Positions 8,663 through 18,113 of a stretch of DNA of 64,000 bases are shown here, one piece after another (the stretch's first letter is position 1; every line of letters starts with the position of its first letter). The stretch is from CBDCYS01 sp965226185 (GTDB lineage: Bacteria > Acidobacteriota > Terriglobia > Bryobacterales > UBA6623). The notes below the pieces were generated by a model that worked only from the letters and a program-made list of their open reading frames with translations, was not told the origin of the DNA and searched no databases. The translations under genes and the position numbers were made by a program. The DNA is taken from positions 1,240,001 to 1,304,000 of the forward strand of contig CBDDCT010000006.1 of NCBI GenBank assembly GCA_965226185.1. The letters are read 5' to 3'.

Positions 8663-8860
8663 CTAACTATAGTCGCGGCGCAGCTTTTTGCGGTTCCGCT
8701 TACGCGCAAGCGCCTGTTTCAAGCGCTTCTTTTCACCCGGTTTCAGGTAATAAGAGTGGCGCTTCACTTCTTTAATGATATCTTCCTGCTGAACTTTTCT
8801 CTTGAATCGGCGCAGCGCGTTATCAATCGCTTCGCCCTCTAGCACGCGTACTTCAGCCAC
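8663..8860 (-). CDS. rpsU: 30S ribosomal protein S21
   Basis: A 65-residue S21, a small basic protein of the 30S platform near the anti-Shine-Dalgarno region, needed for initiation. The sequence has the family pattern EVRVLEGEAIDNALRRFKRK, then VKRHSYYLKPGEKKRLKQ and a Lys/Arg-rich tail. The start is a GTG with GGAGG 6 nt upstream. It lies directly beside the MITE-like element. Confidence 0.95.
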   Translation of the reverse strand: MAEVRVLEGEAIDNALRRFKRKVQQEDIIKEVKRHSYYLKPGEKKRLKQALARKRNRKKLRRDYS

Positions 8861-9119
8861 ACATTACCTCCAAAGGTGGGAATACGATAGGGTGGAGTGG
8901 AGAAGAACCACCGACCCCAACTAGAATTCTACAACAGCGGCAGCCCTTAGTCCAGGCGGAGTTGCGGGCGACTCGTTGCGGCACGCCGATTGCAAGCAAC
9001 GATATTGCGGGGAGAATCATGTTCCGAAACGCGCGGCCTTAGGCCCAACCGGGCCGCGGCAACGGGACGCTGATGACCCGATCGCACATCCCATGGGTCG
9101 GCCGACGGGAGACCGAGTA

Positions 9120-9954
9120 TTGAAGCCGAGCATCCTTACGATCATGCTCGCCGGCGGAGCGGGCGAAAGACTTCACCCCCTGACCAACGAAATAGCTAAA
9201 CCGGCCGTGCCGTTCGGCGGGGGCAGAGGAAAAACCACGGCACGACTCACCCGCGCGTTCTCGCTTCAACGCGGCGATGTGCAGCGTTTCGATGGGTATT
9301 TATCTCTTTTCGACGCGCGTCCTGCTGGAAGCCCTGCGGCAAGATCATGAATGCGTCTCGAGCTCTCACGATTTCGGCCGAGACGTGTTGCCTCGCTTGG
9401 TCGGCGAGGGACAGCCAGTCTTCGCTTACGATCTCGCGGACGAGAACGATAGAGGATCACCCTATTGGCGCGACATCGGAACACTGGACGCCTACTACGA
9501 AGCGAACATGGACCTGGTTTCCGTCGCCCCGGTCTTTAATCTCTACGATGAAGCATGGCCTTTGCGGACCTACCAGCCTCAATACCCGCCGGCGAAATTT
9601 GTCTTCGCGGAGGAGGGGCGCCGGATGGGCGTCGGCGTTAATTCGATGGTGTGCTCGGGATGCATTGTGTCGGGCGGCCGTGTGATGAACAGCATCCTCT
9701 CCGCCGGGGTTCGCGTGAGCAGCTACTCTGAGATCGAAAGCTCGATTCTGTTTCACGACGTCAAGGTTGGACGCCACAGTCGGCTTCGCCGCGTGATCGT
9801 GGATACCGGAATCCAGCTCCAAGAAAGGACCGAGATCGGGCTCGATCCGGAAGAAGACCGGCGCAAGGGCCATTTCGTCACGGAAACCGGAATCGTCGTC
9901 GTGCATTCCGGGTCTCCCGGGGTCGTGCGGCGTGACGGCGCGTCCGAGGGGTAA
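9120..9954 (+). pseudogene. glgC: Glucose-1-phosphate adenylyltransferase with a large internal deletion
   Basis: Remnant of ADP-glucose pyrophosphorylase (glycogen synthesis, ATP + Glc-1-P). The 5' piece, from about 9120 in frame 3, reads LKPSILTIMLAGGAGERLHP and IAKPAVPFGG, the nucleotide-binding start. After about 50 unassignable bases another frame picks up SMGIYLFSTRVLLEALRQDH and runs through DENDRGSPYWRDIGTLDAYY and the left-handed-helix C-domain to 9954. Normal GlgC is about 410-430 residues; roughly 180-200 codons of the catalytic domain are missing and the joined pieces are out of frame. Confidence 0.85.
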
Positions 9955-10092
9955 GGGTGTTTTGGCGATCGAAAACCGCTGTCTTGTGCTTCGTTGGGGA
10001 TATTGATGCAGTGATTACGGTTGCTTCGCGAAGGCCGCGCCGTGAGGGGTGCTCCGTGCCGGCCGCGGCTCGGGAATTACCGCCACGACATT

Positions 10093-10944
10093 TTAATTTG
10101 GTTGCTGTGGGGCTTCGTTGTTCTGCCACGACTTTACCAACCGATCTAGCGCGACAAGCTTTTTCAACAGCCCAGGCAACAACTCTAGCGGCAAGGCGTT
10201 GGAGCCGTCGGAGAGCGCTCGCTCCGGGGCCTCGTGGACTTCCATGAAAACGCCGTCGACCCCGGCCGCCACGCCGGCGCGGGCCAGTGGCTCGATGTAC
10301 TCGGGTTGCCCCCCGGAGGAGCCTTGCCGCGCTCCAGGCAATTGCAAGCTGTGGGTCACGTCGAGGACGACGGGGTAACCCAGTTGCCGCATCATGGGCA
10401 ACCCGCGAAAGTCGACGACCAGGTTTTGATACCCGAAGCTCGTTCCCCGCTCGGTCAGCAGGATCTGATTATTTCCCGTGGATGCCACCTTCTCGGCGGC
10501 GAACCGCATGTCATGGGGAGCCAGGAACTGTCCCTTCTTGATATTGACCGCACGGCCGCTGCGCCCGGCCTCGACGAGCAGATCAGTCTGCCGGCACAGG
10601 AACGCTGGTATCTGCAAGACGTCCACAACTTCAGCCGCGCGCCCGACCTGGTCCGCCCCGTGGACGTCGGTGAGCAGCGCCAGGCCGGTTTCGCGCTTGA
10701 CGGTTTCGAGGATGCGCAGGCCCTGTTCGATGCCCGGTCCGCGGTAGGATTCGACGCTGGTGCGGTTCGCCTTGTCGTAAGACGCTTTGAAGATGACTGG
10801 GATGCCGGCGCCCTCGGCGGCTCGCTTGACTGCCTTCGCGGTGGCGAGCGCGTGTTCACCGCTTTCGATGACACAGGGGCCGCAGATGAGGGCCAGTGGA
10901 GAGCCGCCGCCGATTGTGAGGGGGCCTATGTTTAGTTGGGGCAT
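10093..10944 (-). CDS. kdsA: 3-deoxy-8-phosphooctulonate (KDO-8-P) synthase
   Basis: A 283-residue class-I aldolase-fold enzyme condensing PEP and arabinose-5-phosphate to KDO-8-P for the lipopolysaccharide inner core, so the host has a Gram-negative envelope. Family landmarks: LALICGPCVIESGEHAL, VIFKASYDKANRTS, LLTDVHGADQ, IPAFLCRQTDLL, VNIKKGQFLAPHDM and LDVTHSLQLPG. The CGPC Cys and the late His/Asp residues are those used in metal-type enzymes. It is the last gene of a minus-strand run after asnS and ddl. Confidence 0.95.
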   Translation of the reverse strand: MPQLNIGPLTIGGGSPLALICGPCVIESGEHALATAKAVKRAAEGAGIPVIFKASYDKANRTSVESYRGPGIEQGLRILETVKRETGLALLTDVHGADQVGRAAEVVDVLQIPAFLCRQTDLLVEAGRSGRAVNIKKGQFLAPHDMRFAAEKVASTGNNQILLTERGTSFGYQNLVVDFRGLPMMRQLGYPVVLDVTHSLQLPGARQGSSGGQPEYIEPLARAGVAAGVDGVFMEVHEAPERALSDGSNALPLELLPGLLKKLVALDRLVKSWQNNEAPQQPN

Positions 10945-11013
10945 GGGGGTGTGCTGGGGCTTTAGGTTTGTAGACTCGTTGCTTTCTAGGTCGGTTTGGG
11001 ACAGACCGCTTAC

Positions 11014-12087
11014 TTACGTGCGCGGCTCAATGTCGGTGCGGCTGAACTTCGTTGCTTGGCGGTCTTTGTGGCGCTCTTGCGCCAGGGCGATGAGGCGGCC
11101 GATCAGCTCCGGGTAGGGGACACCGCTGGCTTCCCAGAGTTTCGGATACATGCTGATCGACGTAAACCCTGGCATGGTATTGACCTCATTCAGCAGGATT
11201 CCGCCGGAGCTGTTCTCCAGAAAGCAGTCCACGCGAGCCAACCCGGAGCACTCGACCGCCTGGAACGCCGCGATCGCCAGCCGCCGCACTTCGCTCGTTT
11301 GCTCCGCAGTGATCGGCGCGGGAATCAGCAGCTCGGAATCATCGTCCAGGTATTTCGATTCGTAGTCATAGAACTCACGCGAGGGGACGATCTCTCCCGG
11401 CACCGAAGCCTCGGGCGAGTCGTTGCCAAGGACCGAGCATTCGATCTCGCGCCCGTCGACCGCTGCTTCGACGATGATCTTGCGGTCGTATTCGGCGGCG
11501 AGGTCGAGGGCTTCTTTGAGTGCCTTGCGGTTGCAGGCTTTTGAGATGCCCACGGACGAGCCGAGATTGGCCGGCTTGACGAAAAGCGGATACCCGAAGC
11601 GGCTTTCCAGCTCGCTGACGCGCTCGCCCCTTTGGCCCCGCAGCAAGGCAATGTGGTCGACCGTCGGCAGGCCCCGCTCGCGGAACAGCCTCTTCATGAC
11701 GTCCTTGTCCATGGCTACGGCTGAACCCAGGACACCGGCTCCCACGTATGCCACATCGGCGAGATCGAGGAAGCCCTGAACCGTACCATCCTCGCCGAAG
11801 GTGCCGTGCAACACTGGGAACACGACATCGACTCCCGACACCGAACCCGGTTCCTGCGAAAGGGCGACGGCGGTATCGGTTGACAGCGCTTCGCTGGCTT
11901 CGGCGGGCAATAGACGAACCGACTCAGCAGGCGGAAGCCAGCGGCCCTGTTTCGTAATGGCCACTGGGACAACGTCGTATTGGTCGCGATCGATGGCGGA
12001 GATGACGGAAGCCGCCGAGCGAATGGAGACTTCGTGCTCGCCGGAGCGGCCGCCGAATAAAACCGCGATGCGGGGTTTGGTTTTCAC
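11014..12087 (-). CDS. ddl: D-alanine--D-alanine ligase
   Basis: A 357-residue ATP-grasp ligase making D-Ala-D-Ala for peptidoglycan. Landmarks: N-terminal VLFGGRSGEHEVSIRSA, central VFPVLHGTFGEDGTVQG, ATP-grasp FVKPANLGSSVGISKA, GREIECSVLGND, then GLARVDCFLE and LNEVNTMPGFTSISMYP (metal and substrate binding). The long insertion before the ATP-grasp domain marks the longer Ddl subtype. It lies between kdsA and asnS on the same strand; the gaps of 69 and 164 bp make one operon possible but unproven. Confidence 0.95.
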   Translation of the reverse strand: MKTKPRIAVLFGGRSGEHEVSIRSAASVISAIDRDQYDVVPVAITKQGRWLPPAESVRLLPAEASEALSTDTAVALSQEPGSVSGVDVVFPVLHGTFGEDGTVQGFLDLADVAYVGAGVLGSAVAMDKDVMKRLFRERGLPTVDHIALLRGQRGERVSELESRFGYPLFVKPANLGSSVGISKACNRKALKEALDLAAEYDRKIIVEAAVDGREIECSVLGNDSPEASVPGEIVPSREFYDYESKYLDDDSELLIPAPITAEQTSEVRRLAIAAFQAVECSGLARVDCFLENSSGGILLNEVNTMPGFTSISMYPKLWEASGVPYPELIGRLIALAQERHKDRQATKFSRTDIEPRT

Positions 12088-12106
12088 GTTGATCCGTTGA
12101 GCGGTT

Positions 12107-12250
12107 GAGCTGTCTGCCCCGAATTGCGGCGAGCGTGGGCCAAGCGTCGAGATGAGTCTCGACGCGGCAAGCTAAGAGCTTGCGCCACTACTGCTCAGCG
12201 GCTCCACTGCTCGGCGGCTCGGCGGTTCAACGGCTCAACGGCTCAACCGA
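12107..12250. repeat. GTTGAGC/GGCTCAAC repeat cluster
   Basis: Overlapping copies of a short inverted motif: CCGTTGAGCGGTTGAGC at the left, and GGCGGTTCAACGGCTCAACG plus GCTCAACC at the right, in the ddl-asnS gap. The same motif family occurs at 47238-47331. It may act as a REP-like element; no coding content was seen. Confidence 0.55.
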
Positions 12251-12251
12251 A

Positions 12252-13568
12252 TCACGGCCTCATCCGATAAAGCATGCGCGGGAAGGCTATCGTTTCCCTC
12301 ACATGTTCGATGCCGCACAGCCAAGCGACACAGCGCTCGATGCCCATGCCGAAGCCGCCGTGCGGCACGGAGCCGTATTTGCGCAACTCCAGATACCATT
12401 CGAAAGCTTCACGCGGCAGCTTATGCTCTTCAAGCTTCTGAACGAGGAGGTTGTAGTCGTGGATACGCTCGCCGCCCCCTACCAGTTCGCCGTAGCCTTC
12501 CGGAGCCAGCACGTCGACGCCAAGCGCCAACTCCGGACGCACCGGATCCGGCTGCATGTAAAAAGCCTTGATCGCCAGCGGAAAGCGGTGTACCACAACC
12601 GGGCGGTCGTAGTCTTCGCTGACCAGCGTTTCGTCCGTTCCGCCGAAATCACCGCCCCACTCGATTTCGCTGCCCTTTTTTTTCAGTACCTCGACGGCCT
12701 CGTCGTAGCTGATGCGGGGAAACGGTTTCCGCACGGATTCGAGCTTGGAGACGTCTCGCTCCAGCGTTTGAAGCTCTTGCCGCCGGGTTTCCAGCACGCG
12801 TTCGACAACGTAGACGATCAGGTCTTCCGCCAGGGTCATCACGTCGTCGAGTTCGGCGTAAGCCATTTCGGGCTCGACCATCCAGAACTCTGTCAGGTGA
12901 CGGCGGGTCTTCGATTTTTCCGCCCGGAAGGTCGGTCCAAAGCAATAGGTTTTGCCGAACGCCGCCGCCGTCGCTTCGTTGTAAAGCTGCCCCGATTGCG
13001 CCAGATAAGCAGTTTCGTCATCGAAATAAGGAACTTCGAAGAGCGTAGTTGTGCCTTCGCAGGCCGCGGGCGTCAGGATCGGCGTATCGACCAGCGTGAA
13101 ACCGTTGTTATCGAAGAAATCCCGCACGGCCCGGATGACCGCGTGGCGCACGCGCAGCACCGCGTGCTGCCGGCGGCTGCGCAGCCACAGATGGCGGTGG
13201 TCCATCAGGAATTCAACGCCGTGCTCTTTGGGCGTGATCGGGAACGGCTCCGCGGCGTCCACCGCCTGCAAGACTTCCATGCCGCTTACTTCGATCTCGA
13301 ATCCGCCGGGTGCCCGCTCTTCGGCACGGAGCTTCCCGGTGACCCGCACGCTGGACTCCTGGGTCAGATGGCGGCAGCGGTCGAAGACGTCTGGGTCGAC
13401 AACCGCTTTCACGAGGACACCTTGCATGAAGCCCGTGCCGTCGCGAAAGATCGGGAACAGCAGCTTGCCGGAACGCCGGAGGTTGTGGAGCCAGGCTTCG
13501 AGAGTGACGGTTTGGCCGTCGAACTCGGCGGCGTGTTCGATCGTAATGACCGGCGGCCTATCGGCCAT
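12252..13568 (-). CDS. asnS: Asparaginyl-tRNA synthetase
   Basis: A 438-residue class IIb tRNA synthetase charging tRNA(Asn). The OB-fold anticodon domain comes first (VTLEAWLHNLRRSGKLLFPI), then the class II core: HRHLWLRSRRQHAVLRVRHA, motif 2 FGPTFRAEKSKTRRHLTEF and motif 3 GFGMGIERCVAWLCG. The start MADRPPVITIEHAAEF at 13568 was chosen because it overlaps the upstream gene's stop by only 11 nt, which fits translational coupling; the open frame extends further upstream without family similarity. Its presence means the amidotransferase is not needed for Asn-tRNA. Confidence 0.95.
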   Translation of the reverse strand: MADRPPVITIEHAAEFDGQTVTLEAWLHNLRRSGKLLFPIFRDGTGFMQGVLVKAVVDPDVFDRCRHLTQESSVRVTGKLRAEERAPGGFEIEVSGMEVLQAVDAAEPFPITPKEHGVEFLMDHRHLWLRSRRQHAVLRVRHAVIRAVRDFFDNNGFTLVDTPILTPAACEGTTTLFEVPYFDDETAYLAQSGQLYNEATAAAFGKTYCFGPTFRAEKSKTRRHLTEFWMVEPEMAYAELDDVMTLAEDLIVYVVERVLETRRQELQTLERDVSKLESVRKPFPRISYDEAVEVLKKKGSEIEWGGDFGGTDETLVSEDYDRPVVVHRFPLAIKAFYMQPDPVRPELALGVDVLAPEGYGELVGGGERIHDYNLLVQKLEEHKLPREAFEWYLELRKYGSVPHGGFGMGIERCVAWLCGIEHVRETIAFPRMLYRMRP

Positions 13569-14412
13569 CGAAGGCGCTCTCCAGCTTTTCAAAGCAATTC
13601 TGAACTTCCACGAGAGGGTTTTCCATCTCGGGCACTTCCCGCAGCTCGAGAACCAGCGGAACATCGTCATCGCATGAGCTGAGCAGTTCCATGGCCGGTC
13701 CCCATTCGATCGAGCCTCCGTCGCCCGAGCCGTCGCCGGCCAGCGGGAATATGTGGTTGTCCAGCTCACCGTCGTTGTCATGCACGTGCGTCGAACGGAT
13801 GCGGTCCTTCATGAGGCGAAACTCGCTTTCGACGCCGCCGCTGAGATGGGCGTGGCCCGTGTCAAAGCAGAAGTTCAGGGGCAGGTGGGTGGTCCCCACA
13901 AACAGCTTCAGACGCTCGGCTCGCGAGAGGGCGTTGGGAATATTCTCGACAAGCACTTCCACTCCGAGCTGCTTTCCGAAAACGATCAGTTCATCCAGGC
14001 AGTTGAAGGCCGCTTCGACCTTGCCGTCGTCGTACTCTTCCTCCAGAACGCCGATGTGCTGAATGGCGTACTGGAACGGAATGGAGTCGGCGAGCTCGAT
14101 GGCTCGCTTGACCTCGTCCGTTGCGGCGATACGCTGCGCTTTGGTAGTCCCGGTCATCGATATGCGGGCGTGTGGGCCGCTTTGCCCCCAGATGTCGTCG
14201 CTGAACAACGGCGCGTGGATCGAATGCACCTTCAATTCAGCGTCGCGAAACCAGTGTTTCAACTCTTCAATTTGCGCGCGATTGTGATAGTCGAGGTGCT
14301 GCCGGGCGCAGAAAATCTCGATTTCGTCCACACCGCTTCGCAGGATGCGGTCGAGCAGCGCCACCGTTAAACGGTGTTCGACGAACAAGTAGGTTGACAG
14401 AACACGCCGCAT
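13558..14412 (-). CDS. Sugar-phosphate isomerase/epimerase-like TIM barrel (cytosolic)
   Basis: A 284-residue AP-endonuclease-2 family TIM barrel without a signal peptide. Visible barrel motifs: DEIEIFCARQHLDY, LKVHSIHAPLFSD, FQYAIQHIGVLEEE, LGVEVLVENIPNA, NFCFDTGHAHLSG, IRSTHVHDNDGELDNH and VPLVLELREVPE. The Glu (VEN), Asp-His (DTGH), His-Asp (HVHDND) and Glu (LEL) match the metal site of the family. It overlaps asnS by 11 nt, an unusual partner for a tRNA synthetase. The substrate is unknown. Confidence 0.8.
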   Translation of the reverse strand: MRRVLSTYLFVEHRLTVALLDRILRSGVDEIEIFCARQHLDYHNRAQIEELKHWFRDAELKVHSIHAPLFSDDIWGQSGPHARISMTGTTKAQRIAATDEVKRAIELADSIPFQYAIQHIGVLEEEYDDGKVEAAFNCLDELIVFGKQLGVEVLVENIPNALSRAERLKLFVGTTHLPLNFCFDTGHAHLSGGVESEFRLMKDRIRSTHVHDNDGELDNHIFPLAGDGSGDGGSIEWGPAMELLSSCDDDVPLVLELREVPEMENPLVEVQNCFEKLESAFDGR

Positions 14413-14614
14413 CTTGAGAACAGCACCCCGACCCCGATGGCCCCCGCCATAAACCCGGCGGACAAGCCATTGATTGTACCTGACTCAGGCAATTGGGAAA
14501 TAGCCTGTCATGCCGTCGCTTCGGTCCCAACCGCCCTTCGACGCAAGACACCAGGCGCCGTCCCACCGAAGGCAAAGCCCGTGCCGCTTCGAGCGTTGCA
14601 GACCCAAAGGGTCC

Positions 14615-15007
14615 CTATGACGTAGCGCCTGCTGAAAAGCCGATGTAGGTCAGGCAGATGCCGAGTCCCAGAAGCACGATCACAGCGAGAGTCCACTTGA
14701 GGCTGGAGGAGTCGATGGCTAGAGTGGCCAGCTTCTCTGGGAACAAGATTCGAATGACTCCTTTGGCAACAGCCAACCATCCGATGACCGTAATGATCGC
14801 TCTCCAGTCGGCAGTCCAGACATTGTGGCTGACAACAATCAGCAGGCCCAGAATTAGCGCAAAGAGCCCGGACAGAAAGACGATGGCCGGGTTGGCGTCA
14901 AACTCCTTGGCGAGCCCGGCGAACTGTTTGCGTTTGAGCAGCACCGCCGCGTGAACGATCAGCAGGTAAAGTCCCATCACCTTGGCGAGGAAGACTGACT
15001 GCTCCAT
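14615..15007 (-). CDS. Small four-helix membrane protein
   Basis: A 130-residue protein with about four hydrophobic segments: VMGLYLLIVHAAVLL, AIVFLSGLFALILGLLIVV, WRAIITVIGWLAVAKGVIRI and WTLAVIVLLGLGICLTYIGF. It lies 27 bp after the GMC dehydrogenase on the same strand, so the two are probably cotranscribed. No specific family was recognised; a role as a membrane anchor or partner of the dehydrogenase is a guess. Confidence 0.65.
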   Translation of the reverse strand: MEQSVFLAKVMGLYLLIVHAAVLLKRKQFAGLAKEFDANPAIVFLSGLFALILGLLIVVSHNVWTADWRAIITVIGWLAVAKGVIRILFPEKLATLAIDSSSLKWTLAVIVLLGLGICLTYIGFSAGATS

Positions 15008-15034
15008 GGTAAGCCCCCTTCTCTTTCAAATCTT

Positions 15035-16630
15035 TCAAATATCGCGCCGCCGCTTGAGGTTCATGATACTCTCCGCCGCGCGAATGGCCAGGGCGACGAT
15101 GGTGAGCGTGGGGTTCTTTTCAGGGAATGTCGTAAAAGAACCGCCATCGACGACGAACAGGTTCTTCACTTCGCGCGCTTGGTTGAAACGGTTGAGAACG
15201 GATGTCTTGGGATCCTCTCCCATGCGGACGCAGCCCACGTCGTGAGCGGCAAACCCCGCCGGCCCGTCACGCGGCTCGTTCATGAAGGCCACTCCGGCGG
15301 CCTCGTAGACGTCGCGGCAGGTTTGGAGCATCTCGCGATACATCTCGAGATCATTGGGGCGCCAGCGGAAATTTACGTGAGGAACCGGCAAGCCATAGGC
15401 GTCTTTGCGGCTGGGGTGCAACGTGAGGCGATTGTGCGGGTGCGCCATCACCTTTCCGTAGCCAACGGCGGAGGTGTGGGCGGGGTGCAACTCGCGCACG
15501 CGCTTCTTGAACGCCTTGCCGTAGCCCGAAACGTGCGGCGCGTGGTGCGGTTTCAAATACGAGCGAACGTTGAGCTGGATGCCGAACCCGCCGGCGTGGT
15601 GCGGTTGGCGCAGCGGCGCAAACCGGGGGATATAGGCGTGGTCGATGGCGCCGTCTTGATTGAAGGGCTTGACGCCCACGAAGTCTTTCAGATAGCCGTG
15701 AACTTCCGCGACGACGTGGCCGTGGAGATAGCGTCCGACGACATCGTTATTGTTGGCCAGCCCGTTGGGAAAGCGCCGCGAGCGGGAGTTGAGAAGCAGG
15801 CGGGCGGACTCGATGTTCCCTCCGCAAACCGCGAAAACATCGGCATGGATCTCGTCGGGTTCTCGCGACTCGCGGTTGAAGACAGCGGCGGCACGCACCT
15901 GTCCCTCCTCATCGGTCAGCAGTTCCCGAGCCATCCAGCCGCTGCGTACAGTCAGCCGGCCGGTTCTCAGCGCCTGGGGGATGACATGCTCGGCGGTATT
16001 GAATATGGCCGCGACGCCGCATCCCTGCATGCAATGACCGCAGTGGTGGCAGGGAAGCCGCCCGTGGCCGGGTTCGGTGGCGAGCGCCTTGCGGACTGGA
16101 ATCACGCGCATCCGCAGCTTCTCGACCGCTCGCCCGAGGATTTTTTCGGAACAGCGCAGCCGCAGAGGGCGAATGAATTTCCCGTCTGGCAGCACCTCGA
16201 TATTTTCCTTTGTGCCGCAGACGACCATCAGTTGCTCGGCCCGGTCGTAGTAGGGCTCCAGCTCTTCGTAGGAGATCGGCCAGTTTTCCTCCACCCCGTT
16301 CACCGACCATTCCCGAAAATCGTCGCGTGAAAAGCGCAGCGAGACAGCGTTCCAGTGAGTGGTGCGCCCGCCCAGCACGCGTCCGCGGCTGACACTCACG
16401 CGATCGCCGGTGTAGTCGACAGGTTCCCTCGTGGAATCCGCGGTCACCGGCGGAACTTCTGGTTTGAGCCGTTCGTAAGGCCAGGAGTGCGTGTGAAGTT
16501 TGGCGGGGTCGCGGCGCGTGCCGGCCTCGATCAAGGCGACTGTTGCACCTGCCCGCGCGAGCTCGGCCGCCAGTGTGCCGCCGGCGGCTCCGGAGCCAAT
16601 TACGCAGACATCGAACTTGTCCTGGACCAT
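15035..16630 (-). CDS. GMC-family dehydrogenase with a ferredoxin-like Cys cluster
   Basis: A 531-residue FAD-dependent glucose-methanol-choline oxidoreductase. The FAD site is DVCVIGSGAAGGTLAAELAR, followed by SRGRVLGGRTTHWNAVSLR. The C-terminal GMC domain shows GFAAHDVGCVRMGEDP and VKNLFVVDGGSFTTFPEKNP. A four-Cys motif CHHCGHCMQGC in the middle resembles the 3Fe-4S site of FAD-glucose dehydrogenase catalytic subunits and argues for electron transfer to a partner, not O2. The start at 16630 (MVQDKFDV) was chosen because the frame upstream lacks similarity. No Tat signal is visible. The neighbour is a small membrane protein 27 bp downstream. Confidence 0.85.
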   Translation of the reverse strand: MVQDKFDVCVIGSGAAGGTLAAELARAGATVALIEAGTRRDPAKLHTHSWPYERLKPEVPPVTADSTREPVDYTGDRVSVSRGRVLGGRTTHWNAVSLRFSRDDFREWSVNGVEENWPISYEELEPYYDRAEQLMVVCGTKENIEVLPDGKFIRPLRLRCSEKILGRAVEKLRMRVIPVRKALATEPGHGRLPCHHCGHCMQGCGVAAIFNTAEHVIPQALRTGRLTVRSGWMARELLTDEEGQVRAAAVFNRESREPDEIHADVFAVCGGNIESARLLLNSRSRRFPNGLANNNDVVGRYLHGHVVAEVHGYLKDFVGVKPFNQDGAIDHAYIPRFAPLRQPHHAGGFGIQLNVRSYLKPHHAPHVSGYGKAFKKRVRELHPAHTSAVGYGKVMAHPHNRLTLHPSRKDAYGLPVPHVNFRWRPNDLEMYREMLQTCRDVYEAAGVAFMNEPRDGPAGFAAHDVGCVRMGEDPKTSVLNRFNQAREVKNLFVVDGGSFTTFPEKNPTLTIVALAIRAAESIMNLKRRRDI

Positions 16631-16777
16631 GGTTGTGGGACTTCCATGGTGCGGGTTTCGGAATGGCCGCGTCAACCGTCGGAGTGTCTCGTTGGAGGGC
16701 CGGTTAACGGTTGCGCGGGTTTTGACGGTTGGGACCCGGGTGTGCCAAAGCAATCGGGACTATGGTGAGCCGCGGGC

Positions 16778-17824
16778 TCAACGCGGCACAGCGGAGAGGT
16801 GCGAGCGCGGACTTCCGTCCTCGCCTCTGCTCTGCGTCGTCGGGTTTAGCAACTCCTTGGCGAACCGTACGGCCAGATCTTGCGCCCAAAAACGCGGGGT
16901 CCGCTTGGCGAGAAAGGCGACATGTCCGCCGTATTGTGTAGCGACGAGCCGCAAATAAGAATTTTGGGCGAATGCCGGTTCGTCGAACACTTCAAACGGA
17001 ATAAAAGGGTCATTCTTGGCCTGGATGAGTAATGCGGGAACGCGAATGAGGTCGAGAAATTTCGACGACGATGATTGATGGTAGTAATCATCCGCATCTC
17101 GAAAGCCAAAAGCCGGGGCGGTGACCATATCATCGAACTCGTAGATACTGCCGGCGTCGTCGGGCCGCAGCGAAGAAAACCGCTCTGGCATGATCTGTTG
17201 CTTTCTGCGCACGGTTCGGCGCAACTGACGCAGGAACCGCAGTTCGTAAAAGCGGTTCTTGGGTATCCCAAGATGCCGCGCGCACTGCCCCAGCCGGATG
17301 GGAACCGAAACCCCGCATACTCCCTTGACGTGGCTGGGTGGCTGGCCGCCCCACTCACCGGCAGCCTTGAGAACCATATTTCCGCCCATCGAAAATCCCG
17401 CCAGCACGAGCGGCCGCGGCGCAAGTTGTTGAACAACACTGTGCAAGTCTTCGGTCAAGCCGGAATGGTAGAGCGTTGGCGCCAGGTGTTCCGTGCCACC
17501 GCAGTTGCGCATATTGAGACGAACGACACTCATCCCCGCCTCGAGGGCGGCTTGGGCCAGGTGCAGCATGTAGGGCGCCTCGCTCGACGCCGTCAAGCCG
17601 TGGACCGCGACGATCGTCCCACTGGCTTCCCCATCGGGGCGGGTGTCCAAATGAGCCAACACCTTCACATCGGGGGACGTTTGAAAATATTTCTCTTCGC
17701 AAAGCCACTGACCCCGGCGGAACGTCGTGGGCCAGTAGCGCGCGACGATGGTTTGGAGATCGCCATTCCTCAAAAGGGGCCGGTACGGGGGTTTGGCGCC
17801 GATCAGTGAGGGGTTAGCCGGCAT
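16778..17824 (-). CDS. YheT/EMB8-type alpha/beta hydrolase
   Basis: A 348-residue serine hydrolase of the YheT group. Features: FRNGDLQT-like start (LLRNGDLQTIVARYWP), oxyanion strand IVAVHGLTASSEAPYM, the nucleophile elbow GFSMGGN with catalytic Ser, Asp in QAKNDPFIP, and His in TQYGGHVAFL. RLNMRNCGGTEHL is a hallmark of the group. The physiological ester is unknown. An IS110 element lies just upstream of its start and may have separated it from its promoter. Confidence 0.88.
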   Translation of the reverse strand: MPANPSLIGAKPPYRPLLRNGDLQTIVARYWPTTFRRGQWLCEEKYFQTSPDVKVLAHLDTRPDGEASGTIVAVHGLTASSEAPYMLHLAQAALEAGMSVVRLNMRNCGGTEHLAPTLYHSGLTEDLHSVVQQLAPRPLVLAGFSMGGNMVLKAAGEWGGQPPSHVKGVCGVSVPIRLGQCARHLGIPKNRFYELRFLRQLRRTVRRKQQIMPERFSSLRPDDAGSIYEFDDMVTAPAFGFRDADDYYHQSSSSKFLDLIRVPALLIQAKNDPFIPFEVFDEPAFAQNSYLRLVATQYGGHVAFLAKRTPRFWAQDLAVRFAKELLNPTTQSRGEDGSPRSHLSAVPR

Positions 17825-17944
17825 TTCTCACCGCCTGGCGCGGACGAGCCGCAACCAAAAGGGGGAGCGTGGCCGCTGGCTGATGAGGCGCGGTGAAGCG
17901 GCCAACCACTCCCTTGTATGTGGGAATCTAGGGTAAGAGGCGAG

Positions 17945-18113
17945 CGAGGAGCCGGTGGCAACCGGCTCCTCGTGACGCGGCGTTAGCTCGACCGTGCTCC
18001 CTAGGGCTTCGAGCCCGTCCGTCAGCTGGAGCAGCGCCGCGTGCCTCGGCCGAAGAACCCGAATAGTCGCCAGGGCCCCAGAGCCCGTATCTACAAGGAA
18101 GGGTGTTCCGACC
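17945..18113 (+). ncRNA. Candidate IS110 bridge RNA region
   Basis: IS110-type elements encode a guide (bridge) RNA in the noncoding end before the recombinase. Here 17945-17972 forms a perfect 12-bp stem, CGAGGAGCCGGT / ACCGGCTCCTCG, with a GGCA loop, and 18004-18016 forms GGGCT-TCG-AGCCC. Both lie directly upstream of the transposase ATG (18114). The 5' and 3' ends and the guide loops are not determined. Confidence 0.4.
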
